Positions 61,464 through 64,000 of a DNA stretch of 64,000 bases are shown piece after piece; position 1 is the stretch's first letter; the number at the start of each line of letters is the position of its first letter. The position numbers were made by a program, and so were the translations under genes. The notes below the pieces were generated by a model that had not been told where the DNA came from, did not search any database, and saw only the letters and a list, made by a program, of their open reading frames with translations. This DNA comes from Nonomuraea fuscirosea (GTDB lineage Bacteria > Actinomycetota > Actinomycetes > Streptosporangiales > Streptosporangiaceae). Location: assembly GCF_003001935.1 (NCBI RefSeq), contig NZ_PVNG01000021.1, positions 62,001-126,000 of the forward strand, written 5' to 3'.

Positions 61464-62300
61464 CTATCCGGGTTCGGTCTTGCGCCAGCGTGCCTCGAAG
61501 CAGGAGTAGACGCCGAAGGTGACCAGGCCGAGCGCGACGGCGACCAGCAGCCAAGGGCCCAGGGGCGTCAGCGTGAACTTGCGAAGCGCCCCGTCCAGAC
61601 CCTGCGCCTTTTCAGAGTCGAAGGTGGCGGCGGTGATGACGAGGAACACGCCGAGGACGGCGAACACGCTGCCCCGTGCGAAGATGCCGACGAACCCCAA
61701 AACCTTGACCGTGGCGCGGGTGCGCGCCCCCATATGGTTCATGTGCAGGTTGTCGGTGAACTTCCGGCGAACGGCTTCCACGATCATGCTGATGCCCACC
61801 GCCACGACGCCGAGGCCGATGAGCAGGACCAGCCACCGGCCGCCCGGATAGCTCATCAGCGTGGCGGTGGCGTCTTTGGACTGGTTGTTGCCCGAGCGCC
61901 GGCTTCCGACGCCGAGCAGGAAGACAACGATGCCGATGCACAGCGCGAGATAGACGACGGCGCGCCCCAGAGAGGCCAGCCGCTTGACGGCCGTTGCGCC
62001 GTTCGGGCTAGCCTGCCCGTAGACCACCTCGGCCAGCCGCCACAACGCCAGCCCGGCGAAACCGATGGCGACCAGCCATAAGGCGATGAATCCGCCGGGG
62101 TAGGCGACGACGGCGTGCATCGCTCCCGAGGCGTCGGCCGCCTCACCGCCGGCGCCCATGCCGATCTGTACCGCCAGTACGCCGATGAGCAGGTAATTGA
62201 CGCCGCAGGCCGCGAACCCGGCCCGGGCCAGCCACTCCAGCCAGCGGCTTGAGGCCGCCTGGCGGCCCGCGGACCTGGCCCCGCTCTTCACCGTCATCAC
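61464..62300 (-). CDS. DUF1206 membrane protein
   Basis: A 278-residue protein made of three repeats of two helices, the DUF1206 pattern: WLARAGFAACGVNYLLIGVLA (about 23-43), LGRAVVYLALCIGIVVFL, and VGIFARGSVFAVLGVFLV. Each repeat starts with Arg-Ala/Gly-rich helices. Function unknown, but it is often linked to stress-regulated loci. It lies just after the sigma factor gene and may depend on it. Confidence 0.85.
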   Translation of the reverse strand: MMTVKSGARSAGRQAASSRWLEWLARAGFAACGVNYLLIGVLAVQIGMGAGGEAADASGAMHAVVAYPGGFIALWLVAIGFAGLALWRLAEVVYGQASPNGATAVKRLASLGRAVVYLALCIGIVVFLLGVGSRRSGNNQSKDATATLMSYPGGRWLVLLIGLGVVAVGISMIVEAVRRKFTDNLHMNHMGARTRATVKVLGFVGIFARGSVFAVLGVFLVITAATFDSEKAQGLDGALRKFTLTPLGPWLLVAVALGLVTFGVYSCFEARWRKTEPG

Positions 62301-62335
62301 AGCCTCCAGATGCGATCAGTCGATTGGTCGGTCGG

Positions 62336-63109
62336 TTAGTCGGTCAGTGCGCTTCGCAGCCGGCCCAGGACGTTGCGCAGGATGCGGGAGACGTGCATCT
62401 GGGAGATTCCGAACTCGGCGGCAATCTCGGCTTGTGTGTGGTTGCCGTAGAAGCGCAGCAGCAGGATGTTCTTCTCGCGCTCGGGCAAGGCGTCGATGAG
62501 CGGCTTGACGGACTGCGTGCCGACGATGGTGTCCAATGCTTCGTCGGTACAGGGCAGGACGTCGGCCAGACTGACGGAGGTGCTGTCGTTGGTATCGAAG
62601 GGGGCATCCAGCGACATCGCGGTGTAGGCGGCCGAGGCGTCCATCGTCAGCAGGACGTCCTCCTGCGACAGGCCCATGTCGGCCGCCAGTTCGGCGACGG
62701 TCGGCGAGCGGCCCAGGGCCTGGCTGAGGTCGGCGGACAACCGGGTCAGCTGCGAGCGGCGTTCCTGGTGGACGCGGGGAACCCGGATGGCCCACGCGCG
62801 GTCCCGGAAATGGCGTTTGACCTCGCCCGCCATGGTGACGGCCGCATAGCGGCGAAAGTCGTGGCCGAGCCGGGCGTCGAACCGGTTGATGGCCTTGATC
62901 ATGCCGACGTAAGCGGCCTGCAGGAGATCTTCCATGGGTTCGCCCCGGTTGCGGTAGCGGCGCGCGAGGGACTTGGCCATCCAGGCGTGCGTCTCCACCA
63001 GCCGCTCACGCAGCCGGACCTTATGTGACTCTGGGGTCTGCGGCCGGGCCATTTCGATCAGGAGCTCTTCGGCGGTCATCTGTTCCAGGGGAATGTCCAG
63101 GACGGCCAT
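62336..63109 (-). CDS. RNA polymerase sigma factor of the SigB/SigF/SigG type
   Basis: A 257-residue sigma-70 factor lacking region 1.1: region 2 (about 30-100; DLLQAAYVGMIKAINRFD, FRRYAAVTMAGEVKRHFRD), region 3 (115-175; GRSPTVAELAADMGLSQEDV) and region 4 (205-255; LPEREKNILLLRFYGNHTQAEIAAEFGISQMHVSRIL). It directs stress or developmental transcription in actinomycetes. No anti-sigma gene is seen in the window. Downstream are the DUF1206 and Vps62-like genes. Confidence 0.93.
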   Translation of the reverse strand: MAVLDIPLEQMTAEELLIEMARPQTPESHKVRLRERLVETHAWMAKSLARRYRNRGEPMEDLLQAAYVGMIKAINRFDARLGHDFRRYAAVTMAGEVKRHFRDRAWAIRVPRVHQERRSQLTRLSADLSQALGRSPTVAELAADMGLSQEDVLLTMDASAAYTAMSLDAPFDTNDSTSVSLADVLPCTDEALDTIVGTQSVKPLIDALPEREKNILLLRFYGNHTQAEIAAEFGISQMHVSRILRNVLGRLRSALTD

Positions 63110-63237
63110 CTATTCTTTCCCTTTGCTTCCGGTGCCGTGCAGCCGCCCAGCGGCCGGGCGGTGGACGAGGACGCCAAGCCGGCGGGACGTGCAGTACCGC
63201 CGGCCTCAGCGTTCCCCCGTCGGCGTGGGTGGGGGGA

Positions 63238-63717
63238 TTAGCGGGTCGTCTGCTCGTCGGTGAGGGGCAGCAGCCGGTGCATGACGTCGCGGTAGGAGCG
63301 CAAGGCCAGTCTCAGCTGCTCGGTGTCGTGGTCGCCGGTGTCCTTCCAGAGGTCCTGCAGCTCACGGATGCGGCTTTCCAGCGCCTGGTGGAGCGAGGCC
63401 GTCATCTCCTCCAGGAGGGAGTGGGCGCGTTGCACCGCATCGCGGGGGTCGTCGACGAAGCACGACTGAAGGTCGTGCCAGCGGTCCTGGACATCGGCCG
63501 GGTCACTGCCGAGCAGAGACACCGCTGGTGCCGGCGATGCGGATGCGGGTGGTAGCTGGGCCGTCTGGTCGAAGACGACTTGGTCAGACGGCGCCGCCGG
63601 CTGGACGTCGTCGCTGTGGTCGTCGTGCGTATCGACGGGTCTGGGCCGGGGTGACGGCGCCTCGGCGAATTCGTCGAGGCGCTCATCAAGGCGTTCGGGG
63701 TCGTTGCGGAGGTCCAT
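63238..63717 (-). CDS. Hypothetical protein, acidic with helical C-terminus
   Basis: A 159-residue protein: a disordered acidic N-terminal half (Pro/Asp/Ser-rich, 1-75) followed by a helical half (80-155; WHDLQSCFVDDPRDAVQRAHSLLEEM). No signal or membrane segment. It lies 6 bp after the 63724-63999 gene and 128 bp before the sigma factor gene, and may belong to its regulatory set. Family not recognised. Confidence 0.65.
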   Translation of the reverse strand: MDLRNDPERLDERLDEFAEAPSPRPRPVDTHDDHSDDVQPAAPSDQVVFDQTAQLPPASASPAPAVSLLGSDPADVQDRWHDLQSCFVDDPRDAVQRAHSLLEEMTASLHQALESRIRELQDLWKDTGDHDTEQLRLALRSYRDVMHRLLPLTDEQTTR

Positions 63718-63723
63718 GTCTAG

Positions 63724-63999
63724 TCACCTTTGCTGGGAGTCGTCGGTGAGTGCCGGTTCCTTCTCGCGGGCTTCAGCCGGTTGAGGGTGGTGCTCGTCGC
63801 CGTCGTCGAGAAGTTCCTCGAACAGGACGCGGTAGTGCACCATGGCCTGCCGGAGATCCTCGGTGGAGGTTTCACCCGGAGCGACGCGCTTGCTGATCTC
63901 GTGGGCTTGGCGGTAGTGGTGCAGGGTACGGCCGTGCACCACCGACAGGTCCGCCAGCTGCTGCTCGAAGTCTTCGGTGGGATATCCGCGCTCGGCCAT
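63724..63999 (-). CDS. Hypothetical small helical protein
   Basis: A 91-residue acidic protein: FEQQLADLSVVHGRTLHHYRQAHEI then LRQAMVHYRVLFEELLDDG, then a polar tail. Mostly helical, cytoplasmic. Its helical region parallels the C-terminal half of the protein at 63238-63717 (SYRDVMHRLL against HYRVLFEELL), so the two may be distant paralogs. ATG at 63999. Function unknown. Confidence 0.65.
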   Translation of the reverse strand: MAERGYPTEDFEQQLADLSVVHGRTLHHYRQAHEISKRVAPGETSTEDLRQAMVHYRVLFEELLDDGDEHHPQPAEAREKEPALTDDSQQR

Positions 64000-64000
64000 G

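Overview
The window is very GC-rich, densely packed DNA with short intergenic gaps, many 4-bp ATGA/GTGA gene overlaps and GTG/TTG starts. Gene families (SigB/F/G-type sigma factor, DUF1206, NarL-type two-component system, MmyB-like XRE regulator, YtrA-type GntR, secreted alpha-lytic-type protease) point to a filamentous actinomycete, probably Streptosporangiales; the genus is a guess. It reads as a chromosomal accessory region: several catabolic islands, a few housekeeping-type neighbourhoods, and patches of decayed mobile DNA. No tRNA, rRNA or CRISPR array was found.

Region 1 (1-9414) is a divergent catabolic locus around an IclR regulator. Leftward: a DUF6282 metal-dependent hydrolase, a bicupin, two paralogous NMT1/TauA-type binding lipoproteins flanking a luciferase-like flavin oxidoreductase, and a beta-ketoadipyl-CoA-type thiolase cut by the window edge. 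Rightward: IclR regulator, SsuB/TauB-type ATPase, SsuC/TauC-type permease, HpcH/HpaI aldolase and an SDR dehydrogenase. Together they look like import and breakdown of a small organic acid, aromatic or sulfonate-like compound.

Region 2 (9466-16712) has an MFS gene plus a TetR-controlled set: MFS (ACS type), DUF4392 (D-glutamate cyclase-like), M24 peptidase and a second ACS-type MFS. A strong inverted repeat lies between the set and the tetR gene. Region 3 (16746-26445) carries a LysE exporter, an MFS, a lipoprotein resembling an isolated protease propeptide, DinB, an alpha/beta hydrolase interrupted by one in-frame TGA, and an operon of GntR, ABC ATPase, ABC permease, S41 peptidase and lipase-like protein.

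Region 4 (26539-36731) is the most interesting. A TPP enzyme and an agmatinase-family ureohydrolase run leftward, with a 24-codon ORF between them. Rightward from a shared promoter region are an argininosuccinate-lyase-family protein, an XRE-cupin regulator, a polar amino acid ABC importer (permease, ATPase, binding protein), two polysaccharide-deacetylase-fold hydrolases and an MmgE/PrpD protein, almost all translationally coupled. A fumarase/aspartase-type C-N lyase beside an MmgE/PrpD protein recalls iminodisuccinate/EDDS catabolism. The substrate is not proven.

Region 5 (37030-48873) mixes mobile remnants (a Tn3-family deletion derivative with 44-bp terminal repeats, a tyrosine recombinase paired with a zinc-finger/coiled-coil protein, decayed recombinases, a solitary Tn3-type end) with a secreted S1 protease, a frameshifted second copy of the LysE gene, a DUF899 remnant, a GlxA-like regulator with a divergent oxidoreductase, and a small secreted protein. 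Region 6 (49244-56594) is an ABC exporter/hydrolase operon divergent from a histidine kinase/response regulator pair with a 13-bp perfect inverted repeat between them, followed by an aldo/keto reductase and its MmyB-like regulator.

Region 7 (56644-60307) is a decayed serine recombinase with its probable resolution site, two genes truncated against each other, and a defective IS21-family element with three terminal-repeat copies at each end. The right end (60563-63999) holds a Vps62-like protein, a DUF1206 membrane protein, a SigB/F/G-type sigma factor and two small unknown proteins.
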